Shown: piece by piece, positions 22,118 through 34,595 of the stretch
Position numbering within the stretch: position 1 is the stretch's first letter
Layout of the letters: each line of letters opens with the position of its first letter
Assembly (NCBI GenBank): GCA_016647705.1
Contig: CM028326.1
Coordinates: 45,290,785-45,354,784 of the forward strand
Reading direction: 5' to 3'
DNA: 64,000 nucleotides
Origin: Eucommia ulmoides
Taxonomy: Eukaryota > Streptophyta > Magnoliopsida > Garryales > Eucommiaceae
Notes under the pieces: generated by a model
Database searches by the model: none
What the model was told of the DNA's origin: nothing
The model's input: the letters and a program-made list of their open reading frames with translations, nothing else
Position numbers and translations under genes: made by a program

Positions 22118-23563
22118 TGGTAGCACGTGAATACACCGCTACTTACACTCGCAAGTATATGAGGTCAAAGTTTTAGAATAGTGGATCGGTTAAGATCGAT
22201 TATCGTGTCCACAGGGAAAGTGTGAATAATTGAGTACCGCAATTTACGTAGTCTCATGTTATCTTGACGTTTTAATTTAATATTTAAATTAAACTAATTA
22301 AAACTACTCCTAAGGATTAATTCTAATTACACTAATTAATTAGGGATCGATTTCATTCACTTAGTACCTATTTAGCTTAGTTTAGTTATTAATAACGGTT
22401 ATTATCACATCGAACAATCTCGGTTTCTATAACTCACTCGCTCCCTCTTCCAAGTGAAAAGCGAGCAAATACATGACATCGTGTTGACGCTGAAGTCCCC
22501 ATCGAACGCCTTTCTGAACACATAGCCACGTGAGTCTTGACCCAATCTCATGGATTGCATACTCTCCAACTCCCTCCTGGGTTATTGGATCGTCGCGTTG
22601 TATTTAACCCTAGTTCGAATCCGGGGTTACCTCTTTCGAGCGTTAAACCCCGTATTCTCGATTTATCGTAACAAGCATAATAAACGTGAAATAACGGTAA
22701 ACACAATTGGAATTGGATAACAAACCATTAAAATTAACTTATATTCAACCAAAAAAGTATTTACATGAATTACATCTAACACTAGCTAATATCTAACTAA
22801 ACTAACATAATCTTAGCCATTGAAACATTAAACCAAGAGAAAATCATCATTTATAATAAATCATTAAGTATAAACATAGAAACAAGGAAAGAAAGATCAA
22901 ATCTTAAAGTGGAGTGGTCCACTTTTGCCAAAGAACGATCCTCCCGAGCTTCCTCTTCTCCATTGATGAACTTCATCTTTTAGCTCTTCAAGAATTAGCC
23001 AAAATCACTTCCTAAAACTAATCTAATCTACTCCTAAATTATCTAAGGTGTAAGGGGTCGCCAAGCATCCAAGAGTTCTTAAGGGAATGGGGATAATAGG
23101 TATTAATAGGTACAAGGTTTCAAAATATTTCAAAATATATATTTTGTTGTGCAGAGCCCACGGCCGCGGCGATAGGATCACGACGGCGGCAGTGGGATAA
23201 GTCGGTTACATTTTGATCTTTCACTGCCGCGGCCGTGGGACTGGTTTCAAACCTTCTGCCCTTTCATTGCCTAGGCAGAAATTCCACCGCCTAGGTGGTG
23301 GGCCTTGCTCATTTTCAACACTCTCTGCATTTCTCACTGCCGCGGCGGTGGATTCTTCATCGCAGAGGTGGCTCTTGTGATCTTGAAACTTTATTTCTTC
23401 ATAATTTCTTCACCATTTTCTCACCGTTTTTGCTCGTTTGCCGCTTGTTTGCGTCCCCACACCTGAATTACATAAAACAACCTAAAAAGCAATTAAATAT
23501 AACTAAAACACTTGAAAATTATCAAATCCGGTTTAGAAGTAGATAGGTTATTTTAACCTATTA
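22118..23563 (-). mobile_element. F2: solo LTR of the F family in the pol gene of B
   Basis: 1446 bp, the reverse complement of the F 5' LTR (59282-60695), with the ends TGGTAG... and ...CCTATTA. It is flanked by perfect 5-bp copies gttat (22113-22117 and 23564-23568). The pol frame of B resumes after it. It contains a cluster of GC palindromes (23158-23380). The + strand frame 23295-23546 is not a gene. Confidence 0.9.
23158..23380. repeat. GC-rich palindrome cluster in F2
   Basis: Includes CACTGCCGCGGCCGTGGG, CCACCGCCTAGGTGGTGG and CACTGCCGCGGCGGTGG. Counterparts occur in the F 5' LTR and in the body of F. Confidence 0.75.
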
Positions 23564-23568
23564 GTTAT

Positions 23569-26500
23569 AAAGGGGAAAAAGAAGACCTTATAGCAATTAA
23601 AGCTGGAGCAGGAAGAAGCTCCGTCGAATAGATCAGCTCATGAGATTGATGACTTCAGAGAACACCCTAGCGTTCTCCAACATGTTGAACAAGTACGGGA
23701 GGTCGCTTTCAAAAAAAGAGCTTAGGAGCTAATGATAGGGGAATCCCTAATCCCAACTGAGATAGAGGAGATCAAGAAACTGCTCAAAGAAAATTTAGAT
23801 ATCTTTTCTGGTCTCCAGAAGATATGAAGGGCATCAGCCTTAATGTAGCAGTTTACCGCCTGGACATTTCCAGGTCTTATCCATCGGTTAGGCAGAAGAT
23901 GAGGACATTCAGTCCTAAAAAGAAAGATGTGATTGAATCTGAGGTGAAAAAGCTGCTTTTCATTGGTCACATAAGGGAAGTGATATACCCAAAATGGCTG
24001 GCCAACCCAGTCCTCATCAAGAAGAAGAATGGGAAGTGGAGAATGTGCGTGGACTTCACTGACCTTAACCAGGTATACCCAAAGGATTGCTACCTATTGC
24101 TAAGGATAAGCTAGATGGTGGATGCAGCAGCAGGGCATAAATGCCTGACCATAATGGATACGTATGCAGGATACAATCAAATTCTCATGGATAAGTAAGA
24201 TGAGAAAGGGACAACGTTCATTACTTAAAGATGTACTTACTGTTGCAAAGTAATGCCGTTTGGCTATAGAAATACGGGAACAACCTATCAACGACTAGTG
24301 AATTGTATGTTCTAAGATCAGATTGGAGCAACTATGGAGGTCTACGTAGATGACATTCTGGTTAAAAGCTCTAAGAAGGAGGACCACCTGATGCATTTAG
24401 CAGAAGCTTTTGCTACACTGAGAAAGTTAAATATAAAGTTGAACCCAAAAAAATGTACTTTCAGTGTTGCATCTGGTAAGTTTCTGGGTTTTGTGGTGAA
24501 CTAGTTTGGCATCATGGTAGATTCACTATAGAAAGAAGCTGCCCGAAATATGAGGTCCCCTACAACCATAAGAGAAGTCCAAGTGCTCACAAGAAAGTTA
24601 GCGGCCCTAAACAGATTCATTTCCAAATTTATTGATAGATATGCCCTTTTCTTTGAAATATTAAAGGGGAGCAAAAACTTTCAGTGGGATGACGATTGTG
24701 AACAGGCGCTACAGTCCATTAAAAACTACTTGGGCTCAGTTGAGACGCTAGCCAAAGTAAACCCAAGGGATGAGCTCTATCTATACTTGGCGGTAACCTT
24801 AGTTGCAGTGAGCGCATCACTGGTAAAAGATCACCCTGGAGGGAAGATACTAGTTTATTATATCAACAAGTCGTTAGTCCCAGCAGAGACTCGCTATACT
24901 GAATTGGAAAAGCTTGCCCTGGCTCTAGTGACTTCATCTCGGAAGCTCAGATTGTATTTTCAAGCTCATGAGATCAATGTACTAGCCTCTTACCGCCTTA
25001 GAGCTGTAATATACAGACTAGAGGCTTCTAGATGTCTCATGAAGTAGGCAGTAGAGATTGGTGAGTTCTTTATCAAATACAAGCCCAGAACTGCAATCAA
25101 AGGACAAGCGTTGGCAGACTTTATTGCTGAGATGACTCCTCTAAGAGAAAATGTAACAGAAGATAGAAAGTACTTTGATTAGTCAGCTGCACCGTGAAAG
25201 TTGTGGGCTGATGGAGCCTCAAACATGAAGAGGTGTGGTGTAGGCATAGTCTTGGAAACACTTGGAAGGGATCAAATCGAAAGAGCAGTGCAGCTTGGTT
25301 TTCGAACCTCCAACAACAAAGCAAAATATAAAATAGTAATCATTGGGCTGAATTTGGCCAAAGAATTAAGAGCCCAAAATTTGGAGGTGAGATCAGACTC
25401 TCAACTGGTAGTCAACTAGATAAATGTAGTGTACACTGTGAATAAAGAAAGATTGCACCTTTATGTAGAGAAAGTGAAAGAGCTAATCCCTCCACTCTAG
25501 AGTTGCAGATTCGAAGCTGTGCTATGAGCTGAAAATAAGAAGACAGATGCATTGTCAGTTCTAGCTTCTTTATTCGGACCTGATCGGTGGTCTGAAATGG
25601 TGGAATTCCTTGAACAACCATCCACAGCAACACCAGCTAACCATTGCGCATGCATAGGCTAACTAGATCAAGAAGAAGACTATAGAACACCTTTAGTTCA
25701 ATATCTAAAGGAAGGCATTCTACCAAACGACAAAGATTTAGTCAGAAAAATCCTATACAAAGTGTCAAGGTATGTGCTGACTAATGATAAATTGCATGGA
25801 AGATCTTTTTCCCAACCTCTGTTACTTTATTTAGGAACAAAGGAAGCCACATTTATCTTGCAAGAAATCTATGAAGGGGTTTGTGGAAATCATCAAGGAG
25901 TAAGAACCTTGGTGCACAAGGCACTAAGAATTGGCTATTACTGGCCAACAATGCGCATTGATATACACGAATACGTCAAGAGATGTGACAAGTGCCAGCG
26001 GTTCTTTAATGATATCAAGGTCCTAGCTCAACAGCAAACACCAATAATTAGCCCATGGCTTTTTTCTCAATAGGGGACGGATGTGCTTGGGCAGTTCACC
26101 CCAACACCAGGAAACAAAAAATACTTACCGGTAGTAATCGACTACTTCACCAAGTGGGTAAAAGCTAACGCCTTCATAAAAGTAGGTGAAAATGAGGTAA
26201 AGAACTTCATTTTGAAGAATGTGATATGTTATTTTGGCATCCTAGCGATACTTATCTCTGATAACGAAGCACCGTTCACCTACGACAAAGTTTCACGGAT
26301 GTTCGACGAATTGAAAATACAGCACCGTACATCTAGCCCAACATATCGACAAGCCAATGGACAAGTTGAGGTGATAAACCGTTCTATCAAGGAAGCACTC
26401 AAGAAATGACTTGATGACGCCAAAGACAAGTGGGTGGAGGAACTACTAGGAGTATTGTGGGCTTACCAGACCACACCGACATCTGACATGAGAAAAACAC

Positions 26501-26916
26501 CCTTCTCCATGACTTATGGAACTGAAGTTGTTATTCCAGTGGAGATTGGGTTACCGTCAAGATGGGATGGCACAATCAACCTTTTAGAGAATGAAGAAGC
26601 CATACGATATGAAATGGGCCAACTGGAAGAGAGACGTGATAAGGAAACAATAAGGATGGCCGCCTATAAGTTAAGAATGACAAGGATGTTCAACCATGCA
26701 GTACGTCCAAGACACTTTGTAGTAGGAGATCTTGTACTCAGAAGAGTAATACCACATCGCCTAGAGGCTTGTTTGTGAAAACTAGCCCCTAATTGGGAAG
26801 ACCCTTACTGAGTAATTAGAGTAAACAAGCCACAAACTTACTGGATGGAAGATTTGGATGGCGTGCCAATCCCAAGGCCTTCGAACATCTCTCACTTGCA
26901 AAAATACTTCGTATGA
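23569..26916 (+). pseudogene. pol: Element B pol: RT, RNase H (two types), integrase; broken by stops
   Basis: From about 23824 to the final stop at 26914-26916 one frame is kept, with about 17 in-frame stops and no clear frameshift. RT starts near 23870, with KKNGKWRMCVDFTDLN and the catalytic YVDD (24343-24354) intact. A canonical RNase H remnant follows (24660-25045), then the extra plant-type RNase H from 25204 (WADGASN...SDSQLVVN). There the expected NNEAEYEA reads NNKAKYKI, losing the acidic residue. Integrase has the zinc region (NHQGVRTLVHKALRIGYYWP, CDKC) at 25888-25990. Its catalytic residues are D at 26080, D at 26260 and E at 26368, all present, and a C-terminal part ends LQKYFV. 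The paired RNase H domains are characteristic of the Tat branch. The gene would copy RNA to DNA and integrate it, but this copy cannot make a full protein. Confidence 0.92.
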
Positions 26917-27082
26917 GATTTCTTATCATTCTTATTTCATGTTTTTTGATTAATTTTTGAAGTTTCTCTTTCTCTTCTGTGAGACATTATTTGAATAAAG
27001 AAAATAGACAAAGTTTTCTTCATTACTTTGTGCAAACATTTATTCTTGTCATGCTATAATTTAAATCATGTATAAAAAACAT
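26917..27082. other. Element B sequence after pol
   Basis: Short T-rich non-coding stretch between the pol stop and the tandem array. Confidence 0.5.
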
Positions 27083-27610
27083 TTAGCGAATTAAAACTAA
27101 GTGTATAAAACGTATTTGGTATTGGAACCAAGTGTAAAATAATTGAGCAGATCAGCTCAGAAGTGAGTAGAGAAGAACAGCTTACTCATTCGCAAATGAG
27201 TAGAGCAGATCAACTTACTTATAAAACACTTAGTATAAAACTAAGAATAAAACAAACAAACTGAGCAAAGCATATCAGTTTACTCATAAAACACTTAGTA
27301 TAAAACTAAGTGTAAAACAAATAAACTGAGCAGATCAACTTATAAGTGAGTAGAGCAGATCAGCTTACTCATAAAACATTTAGTATAGAACTAAGTGTGA
27401 AACATGCAAACTCAGTAAATCAACTCAGAAGTAAGGAGGGCAGGTTAGCTTACTCATAGAGAACTGAGTAGATCAACTTAGATATGAGTAGAGCAGATCA
27501 ACTTACTTATTTACAAATGAACAGAGCAGATCATCTTACTCGTAAAAAACTTAGTGAGGAGGGCAGGTCAGCTCACTTATAGATAACTGGGAAGATCAGC
27601 CTAACCATGG
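27083..27610 (+). repeat. Element B tandem-repeat block
   Basis: Imperfect repeats built from GAGTAGAGCAGATCAACTTA, CTCATAAAACACTTAGTATA and AAACTAAGTGTAAAACAAA-like modules, about 80-100 bp per compound unit with many shuffled partial units. ACTTAG...CTAAGT pairs give small palindromes. It lies between pol and the antisense genes. Confidence 0.8.
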
Positions 27611-28313
27611 ACAAAACAGTTTATTGTGTGGAAGAGAAAATTAGTTCATTGATTGTAACTTCTACCTCTCAAAACTAAGGGAGGCCAATGTGACTTATTA
27701 GTCACCAAATAAGCTCCAACAAAGACTCCATAAAATATGGACTTCTCGTCTTCAACACGTAACTTATTTTGTCAAGATTAAAGTCGAGAACACTTTCTCA
27801 AGTCTATACTAATTCTATGACAAGAAGTGATAATTTCAAGACTAGATAATATCTTTAGAAGAATGTTATAGAGCAAGACGAAAGAGAAATTCTCATTGGA
27901 AGGATTCTTGTGATGGTAAAATCTGATTTGATTTCAGATAGTGACTTGTTTTACTATAACTATGTTTGTGTTCAAATGTCTTATTTACTGCCAAAAACCT
28001 AAATTAGTTTGTAACTAGTTTAGGAAACTAACCGAGTTATGATGGAGGGCAGGCAGGTTGGGAACTAGCGAACAACACAAAGGCAACACAAGTAAACACA
28101 TAGATATCAAAACCCATTCTTATATTAAAGAGAAAAGAGAGGGTACATCATTTCAAAATAACACACACAAAAAAAGAGAGAGACAGAACAAAAGATTGTT
28201 CGTTATATAAAAAATAAGAAAAAGGAACAGAAAACTATTCACTTTAAAAAAAAAAAAAAAAAGAAGTCTTAAGTTTCTTCTGCTAAACTGGGGCTGACTA
28301 GGTGGCATAATTC
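27611..28313. other. Element B non-coding stretch
   Basis: No coding frame or known motif. It includes an A run at 28244-28262 just beyond the 3' end of the antisense gene. Probably the terminator side of the antisense transcription unit. Confidence 0.4.
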
Positions 28314-28760
28314 CTACCCAAGAGAAGGAGGCGAACCCAAACCTTCAGAATCCCAGTTGGAGTGGTAGAAATAGTGCTCTTCATACTGGTTGATCTTACA
28401 GACCAAGTCTTGGATCTTGGCCTTCTTCGCCTCATTCTTCTCCCAGAGCTTGTCTTGTTTTTCTTTTATGGAATTGGAAAACACCTTATGTAAGTGAAAA
28501 TCAGTGACCAGATCACGCCTATCCCCCTTAGATTTCTTTAACTACTCTTTAAGTTCATGTTGTTACAAGATGACACAAAAATGGGCCATCTCCATAGCAC
28601 ATAAGACAGTGCAGACATCCTCTGAAGCTCGAAGTCGAGGGTACTCGTCGGTAAGAGTTTTGGCTGTTGTCATTAGGGCATGAAAATTTTCACCCATCTC
28701 AATCTCTTTTTACCTTTCAACTTGAATTTCTTCAAAGGAGGAAGATGATGGCCATAACAT
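28314..28760 (-). pseudogene. Element B antisense ORF 2, coiled-coil protein
   Basis: On the minus strand an ATG at 28760-28758 opens a 148-codon frame to the stop at 28316-28314, interrupted by three stops (after about 16, 65 and 72 codons). The protein reads MLWPSSSSFEEIQVE at its start and GLGSPPSLG at its end. The middle is Lys/Glu-rich and helical (EKQDKLWEKNEAKKAKIQDL). I do not recognise it. Its position next to the antisense transposase_28-like gene suggests either a separate antisense gene or the last exon of the same unit. Confidence 0.6.
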
Positions 28761-29170
28761 GATTGCAAAGGGATGGAAAATAGAAAAAAAGAAGAAACTC
28801 TATTGAAATATAAAATAGAGAAAGAGAAAGCGTTTGGTTTCGTGTAAAACATTAAAGCTTAGTTTGGCTTTAAATATCCAAACTAATGAAGAGAGAGGAA
28901 AATGAAACGTCAAAAAATGTGCATTAATGTGCAAGTGATGTGTACTGAAGGAATACGCAGTGTAATTATGTCAGTATATTTCCAAGACTAAATTTACGAT
29001 TATTATTTTAATCATTTCATGATTACAATAAATGTTATCAATGGAGAAAATTAATTACAGACATAGAAAAGAAATTGAAAAGACAGAAGGTTAAATCAAA
29101 GAGCAGTGCTTTGATCAACAATATTTGGCTGGTCAAAGATTTACAGACCAACAACATCTCCAGGTAGAGC
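28761..29170. other. Spacer between the two antisense genes of B
   Basis: AT-rich, no gene seen. Read on the minus strand, the part next to ORF 2 is TC-rich. Confidence 0.4.
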
Positions 29171-31537
29171 TTAAGTTGGAGCTTGATCTGAGCCTAGGGC
29201 TAATTGACCAGAAGGGTTTGGTGGTGAGTTGTTTGCAGGCATCTCAGCAGCTGATGTAGATGGAAGCTTTTTACCTTCAACATTCTCTTCCTTTTCATCA
29301 GAAGCATTATCTTTTTCTGTTGCATCCTGTAGCTCAGCTTGCAGGAAAAAAAGTCTACGTGTAGTTATTCTTCTGACATCTGTTGTTGGTAGTAGCGAAA
29401 GCCCACCAATTGGATGTTCTTTGACCTCTTTCTAAACTTAGCCCAGAGATCCTTGATCTTCTGCTCAGTCTCTTTCCCCTTCACTGCTAATTCTACTGTC
29501 AGCCTCTCTACCATTTGTGCTTGATCAGCTGACCTCAGCTTCTCTTGGTCTAGCTCAGCTGAGAGTTAATCCCTTTCACCTTGAAGGTACTGAAGGGCAT
29601 CCTCTTTTTCCTGGAGGGAAACATCCTTAACTTGAAGATAAGCTCTCTGGTGATCCACCACTGAGCGTGCTGAGTTGATATCTTCTTTCCGGGAGAGGAT
29701 TTCCTCCCTTAGAGCTGAGCTCTCTCCTTGAAGCCTGCTGTTCTCTATATAGTAAAGCTTATTACTCCTCTGCAGCGCTTCACGTTGCTCGTTGGCAGAA
29801 CACAACTCTATCTCAAACCTTTTTTGAGAAGACCTCGCCAGCGCTAAATCTATCTCAAGGGAGAGCTTTTGTTCTTGGAGGACACGTAGGTCTTCTTCCA
29901 GCTACTGGACTCAGTGAACTGATGCATGCGCTGAGTATCCAACATACTCACATCATTAGAACTTCCTACTAGTATAGAGGATGCATGGATGCTCTGCAAT
30001 ACAAGAGCAATTAATCAGAGATCAATAAACAGCTAAGAAAGTTAAAGCACTTGTTAAATATTATTACCTGAAGGAGTGTACAAATGAGCATCCTAACGAG
30101 TTTAGCCTTGCTTCGACCTCCAATTTTCTCCTTACCTTTGCTCTAGGACTTCTCATATAGGAATTTAACCGCATTATAAAAAATATCCTAGCGACCTTGG
30201 ATGAAGGGCCCAACCTCCTAGATCAGTCGACACATCTGCTATCGAGACTTTCCACGGCTGCCAGATACTTCTTAGCTAGATGCAGTGGTTAGATGAGGCT
30301 CACGACTTGCAAAAGTGGGCTCAACAACAGCATGATCAACAGGAGCACCAGTTACTTTTGTGGTAAGTTCTAGCCCCCTGATCTCTATGGGAATTGGAAC
30401 CTAGGCTGCAGAAACCATCACTGGAATGATCCTATGCTTGCATCTTCTCTAAGGCGGAGAATCGTCATCAAACTCAGAACCCACAAAAGGAACAGTTGAT
30501 GGTTGTGCAATGGGCTGAGCTGTTGGGTTGGCTACTACTTGAGTAGGTGACTGCACAACAGGTTGAACTGTAGACCTAGAAACAACTAGGGCAACAGTAT
30601 GAGCTAATGACTGCCCAACTAGCTTTGCAAGTCTCTTCCTCTTGTTTCCAATCTATAACTCTTCCAATTGATTAAACTGAGATGCATCCATTTTCGGTTG
30701 AATGGAGGTGTAGTAAGCGAAAACTTTGTAAAACCGTTTGGCTGGGACCAATAGCTTTTTCAGCTCCTCCTCAATCTTGGTCATAAGTCCAAGGCTTTTT
30801 CAAGCTCCTCCATTTGCATCAGACAACCCAAGAAAATGTCAAGACAATTGTTTCAAAATTTCTAAATTCAAATTTTAAAGAAAACATAAGTAAAGAAAAT
30901 TACTCGGGGAATTGAAGTGCCTCAGTATAATTAAAGGTAACCCTATTTCTTCAGGAGAAAATTCCCAATCGCCTTTGAAGAAGGGGTACCACCTTGGCTA
31001 GTCTTCTCTCACCACAGATGGAAGGTTGGTAAGGAATGAGAACCTCTTAGGGAAGGAATAGTAGAATCTCCCTATCTCAGAAAGAAACCTAAAGAAACCT
31101 ATACTCCTAAGTGTATCTATAGTAAGGAGGACTTCATTTACACGAGAAAGAGTAATGGCACCCATGATTTGATGGAAGCTATTCGGGGTTAATTAAGTTG
31201 GAGTAATTTCTAGTTGATGGAAAAGATTACAAAGAAAATGAGTCAGTGGAAGAGTGAACCCATACTCAAACATCCAAACGAAGAGACATATTTCACTCTC
31301 TTTGACGTCGTAAGGCCGTTCATCCTCAGATGGAACCCTAATCGACACAGATGAGGGAATGTCGTACTGTTCTCGAAATAGCACAAACCATTCTTGTGGA
31401 ATAGAACTTGTACCATAATCTCCCTAGTTAACTGAGGGATTGGTGAACTGAGGAGCCTGGGCTGTCATCGTCTGTTCCGCAAGGAGATTCGACGACGAAC
31501 CAGCCTCAGTAGGACTATTTGATTGACTTAACGACAT
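29171..31537 (-). pseudogene. Element B antisense ORF 1, transposase_28-like (putative gypsy-type transposon protein), broken
   Basis: Minus-strand ATG at 31537-31535 starts MSLSQSNSPTEAGSSSNLL. A domain of the plant gypsy-associated type follows at 31193-31450, with IRVPSEDERPYDVKESEICL, FVWMFEYGFTLPLTHFLCN and a downstream TPNSFHQIMGAITLSRVNE. Stops occur at about 31430 and 31195. After a possible intron near 30900-30800 come a Pro/Val/Gln-rich segment (30780-30420) and a coiled-coil segment (29805-29450, EQREALQRSNKLYYIENS). The C-terminus PSGQLALGSDQAPT ends at the stop 29173-29171. At least one frameshift lies near 29340. Genes of this kind run opposite to gag-pol in Tat-type elements such as Grande. 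Their role is unknown to me. Confidence 0.75.
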
Positions 31538-31684
31538 CACAAACAGAACAACAAGAATTGAAGGAAAGAATGCAAATCAAATAGAACAATTAAAAGATTC
31601 GAGGAAGATGAAAAACTTATGCAAATGGAAGAAGTGATCTTTCATTTCTCTTTTCTGAATCGTTATGAAAGTCAAGAAAGAAAA
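31538..31684. other. Element B region before 3' LTR, with polypurine tract
   Basis: CAAGAAAGAAAA at about 31673-31684 directly precedes the LTR start TGATATGGG. On the opposite strand this region would be the promoter side of antisense ORF 1. Confidence 0.55.
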
Positions 31685-31758
31685 TGATATGGGAAAACTC
31701 CCGCTCATGACTGTTAAAAGTTTGAGGGCCTTAATGGGTCAGATCGGGTCAATGACCA

Positions 31759-33933
31759 TGTTAATCCTAAGATTTTGATGAACAATTAAATGTTGATGTT
31801 TTGATGGAACTAACGATTTGTTGAAGTGTTTCAGTTTATTAAGTTTCAATGATGAAGATGCAACGACAAATTATGAATGGATGCTAAATCATGATGACAA
31901 AGATGATGAAGAATTAAGAGTTTGAAAAAATTAGGAAAAACAATTCAGGTGAATTTCAACTCTTAATATCCCAATTAGGAATACACACGGCACAAAAGTG
32001 TTTATTGTTTATGTGTGTTTTGATAAGATGAATTTATTTGCTCCTATGTGTATTTGAAAAGAAATATTTATAATTAACTAAAATAAAATTTAAGAAGTTA
32101 ATGGAGCTTATTTAGAAAAGAAAATGGTTAAAAGGGTGAAACGTAAATAAGAATGAGTTAAAAACGAGTTCAGAAAAGAGATTCAGAATATATAAGTCGA
32201 CTGATTGGCTGACCGGACAAAGCATGGAAAACTCTCTGAATCTCTAAGTCGACAGGTAGGTCGACCGATCAAGAGAAATGAAACTCTCTGTATTCCTAAG
32301 TCGACAGGTAGGTCAACCGGTGAGAATAAATGAAACTCTCTAAATCAAGGAGTCTATAGATAGGTCGACTGATGAACGCAATGGCTTTGGCTTGGCTACA
32401 TCCTGAATTGAGCAGTCGACTGACCGGTTGACTGAGGGTACTGTTTCAGGATCTTGTGGATTCTGATTTCATATCTAAAAGTAACCATTTTTGGTTAGGA
32501 TTTGTGAGAGATTTAAGGGATTTGATGATATTTAAGATATGATTTATCTATTATTTAATCCCTATTGATTTGGTTCATTAAGTTTTAATATTTCTCAATT
32601 TGGTATATAAAAGTGTTTCTATTCTAATTAATTGAGATTGAGAAATATTTGGAGGATTTAATTGAAAGATTTAAAAGCTATAATTAAGTGAATTGAACCA
32701 AAATGAAGTCATAATGATATAAGGGGTCTAAGAGAGCATTTAAATGTCATGATAAGTAGGAATTAGCCGTTAGAAGGTTGATTTCATTATTCTTTAAATA
32801 GACCTGCGTTTTTCATTATTAAAAATAAGTGATATCAGATCTATCAAGAGAAATTATATCATATCGTAAGAGTGAGATTTTCTAAGAGATATCATACTGA
32901 GATTTGTAAGCGCTTTCTAAGAGAATCAATTGCTTTGAATCATTGTTGCTACCGATTTGAAGTTACATTGCTATACTATTTTCTTTCGGTGGATTCCGGG
33001 TGAGATCTTTCTAATTACTTTCTATATTGCATTGCTTGTTTAATATTTTGAAACTGATCTTTAGAAATTGTTTCTGATTTTTATTGAAGAAAATATTTTA
33101 TAAACAATTTTTTGAATCTAATTATGTGCCCAATTATTTGCTACCCATATTTTGTTTAAAATCAGATTTTCAATCTCATATTTTTCTATCACTAGATTTG
33201 GGATATTAATCGAGTTTTAATTTATCTGGGGTGGTAGAAGCTCCGAGTGAGATAATCTGCTTATCAATTTATATTGGTGGCTAGTGTAACGGATTAAATA
33301 CTGTTGGGGGTATTTAATCAGGGGTAGCTGGTTTCAGTCTCTTCCTATAAAGAAATTGAGGTAGTAATTCTTCTCGGATAGAATTGTTTTGTGAGTGATT
33401 TGTAAATGTTCTATCCTTACCTAGGAAAAGGATAGTTGGAGTATTTTTTTGTGAGGTTTTGATTCTTGAGCCTAAAGTATAAAAATAATTAGGTTGTGAT
33501 TCTTCCTGTAATAGAATCAGGTTATTCTTGAGCCTGTAAAAAGTAGAGGTTATTCCTGAGCCTGGAAAAAAGAATTTGTAAAGGTTGATTCTAAGCCTGT
33601 GAAAAGAATCATGGTGAGAGTTTGGTTCCTACCTGTAAAGGAATCTTGAGTTTAGCGGGTGCAAATCTCCGTAGGGCTCAGAGGACTGGATTAACCAAGA
33701 GTAGCTTGGTGAATCAGGATATATCGGTGTGTACTGCATTGCTATTTTCTTTATTTTATTTTGTGTTGTTTGGGTGTGCATCTAGAACTTATTACACTTA
33801 ATAGCTGCTATAAAGATAATAATTAATTTTAGGATAAAATTAATTGTTTGATTTTTGAAGTGTTAGTTTTATTCTGGTAATTTTTTTAATTATCCAATTC
33901 ACCCCCCCTCTTGGGTATTCCAGTGGGCCAACA
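31759..33933 (+). mobile_element. C2: solo LTR of the Sirevirus-like copia family
   Basis: 2175 bp from TGTTAATCCTAAG to GGGCCAACA. Flanks are gacca (31754-31758) and gacct (33934-33938), a 4-of-5 target duplication. The interrupted B LTR is continuous across the site in the 5' copy (near 1960). It aligns with C1 and, in terminal sequence and general plan, with D. No internal region. Confidence 0.88.
32195..32430 (+). repeat. GTCGAC palindrome array in C2
   Basis: About four diverged units with AAGTCGACAGGTAGGTCGAC-like cores, each after AACTCTCTGNAT. Equivalent to 4905-5135 in C1. Confidence 0.65.
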
Positions 33934-34192
33934 GACCTGACCCGAAAACATAAACCCGATACATGAGTTAGGCTGAGCGCATCAAGCCCATCGAGGGAAA
34001 TACCTTAGAGGTCTAGCGAACAAACAAATAGGCCTCACAAGAAAGCCCATCAATGGGTGATCAGGTTAGGAATAAGTCAGCCCACTACCTCTACAACCCT
34101 CATGCATGAGGAACATTACAACCACCTGACTGTAACGACCCATATTTGTGGAGGAACATTAAAGAGATCTTTTCCTGGTTTAATGGTAAAGA

Positions 34193-34595
34193 ACACTCCA
34201 ACCAAACTTACTTACATATGTAAGTTTACTGTTAAGGTTTAATTTACTAGTCCAAAAGAAAAGAAAATATATAATATAAGTTCCAGTCTTACTTGTAACT
34301 AAGAAGATAAAAACGTTTCTGAAGAAGGTGCATACTTATCCTCGAAGGAAAAGAGGCCCACATTTTATTCTGGCTATTAGCCACAAGGGTCTAGACATAA
34401 TAGTATATAAATGGTGTCAATCCATTATCTGAGACATAAGGTTGTCAGTCCATAAGCCTGAGATGTAGGGCTAGACTATAATCTAGGCTAGCGCGGAAAG
34501 GCGCAAAGTAGGAAAAGTAAATTTTAGTTGTTACTAATTAGTAGTCGACCATCGGTGGTTTATTTTAAGTTTATTGGAGTTCGATTTCATGTGTT
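34193..34595. mobile_element. Fragment of an Ogre-type LTR (H)
   Basis: Resembles part of the E LTRs (35480-35830 and 57590-57960), for example AAAACGTTTCTGAAGAAGGTG and AGCCACAAGGGTCTAGAC. Its left end abuts the truncated B LTR and its right end abuts the E LTR. It is probably a piece of a separate Ogre-family LTR into which E inserted. Confidence 0.55.

Larger units (their letters stand above)
1894..34192 (+). mobile_element. Element B: Tat-like Ty3/gypsy retrotransposon, heavily invaded
   Basis: The 5' LTR starts TAATATGGG at 1894 and the 3' LTR starts TGATATGGG at 31685; the two share long near-identical stretches. Between them, after removal of nested insertions, lie a primer site, gag, protease-RT-RNase H-integrase, a tandem-repeat block and antisense genes. 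The gag type, the extra plant-type RNase H and the antisense transposase_28-like ORF are traits of the Tat branch of Ty3/gypsy. Insertions inside it are X, F2 and C2. The 3' LTR is cut off near 34192, so no TSD can be read. Many stops make it inactive. Confidence 0.8.
31685..34192 (+). repeat. Element B 3' LTR (interrupted by C2, truncated)
   Basis: Matches 1894-2240 of the 5' LTR in two blocks, 31685-31758 and 33934-34192. Homology stops after GGTTTAATGG near 34190, so the TATA box and the rest of the LTR are missing. Confidence 0.85.
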
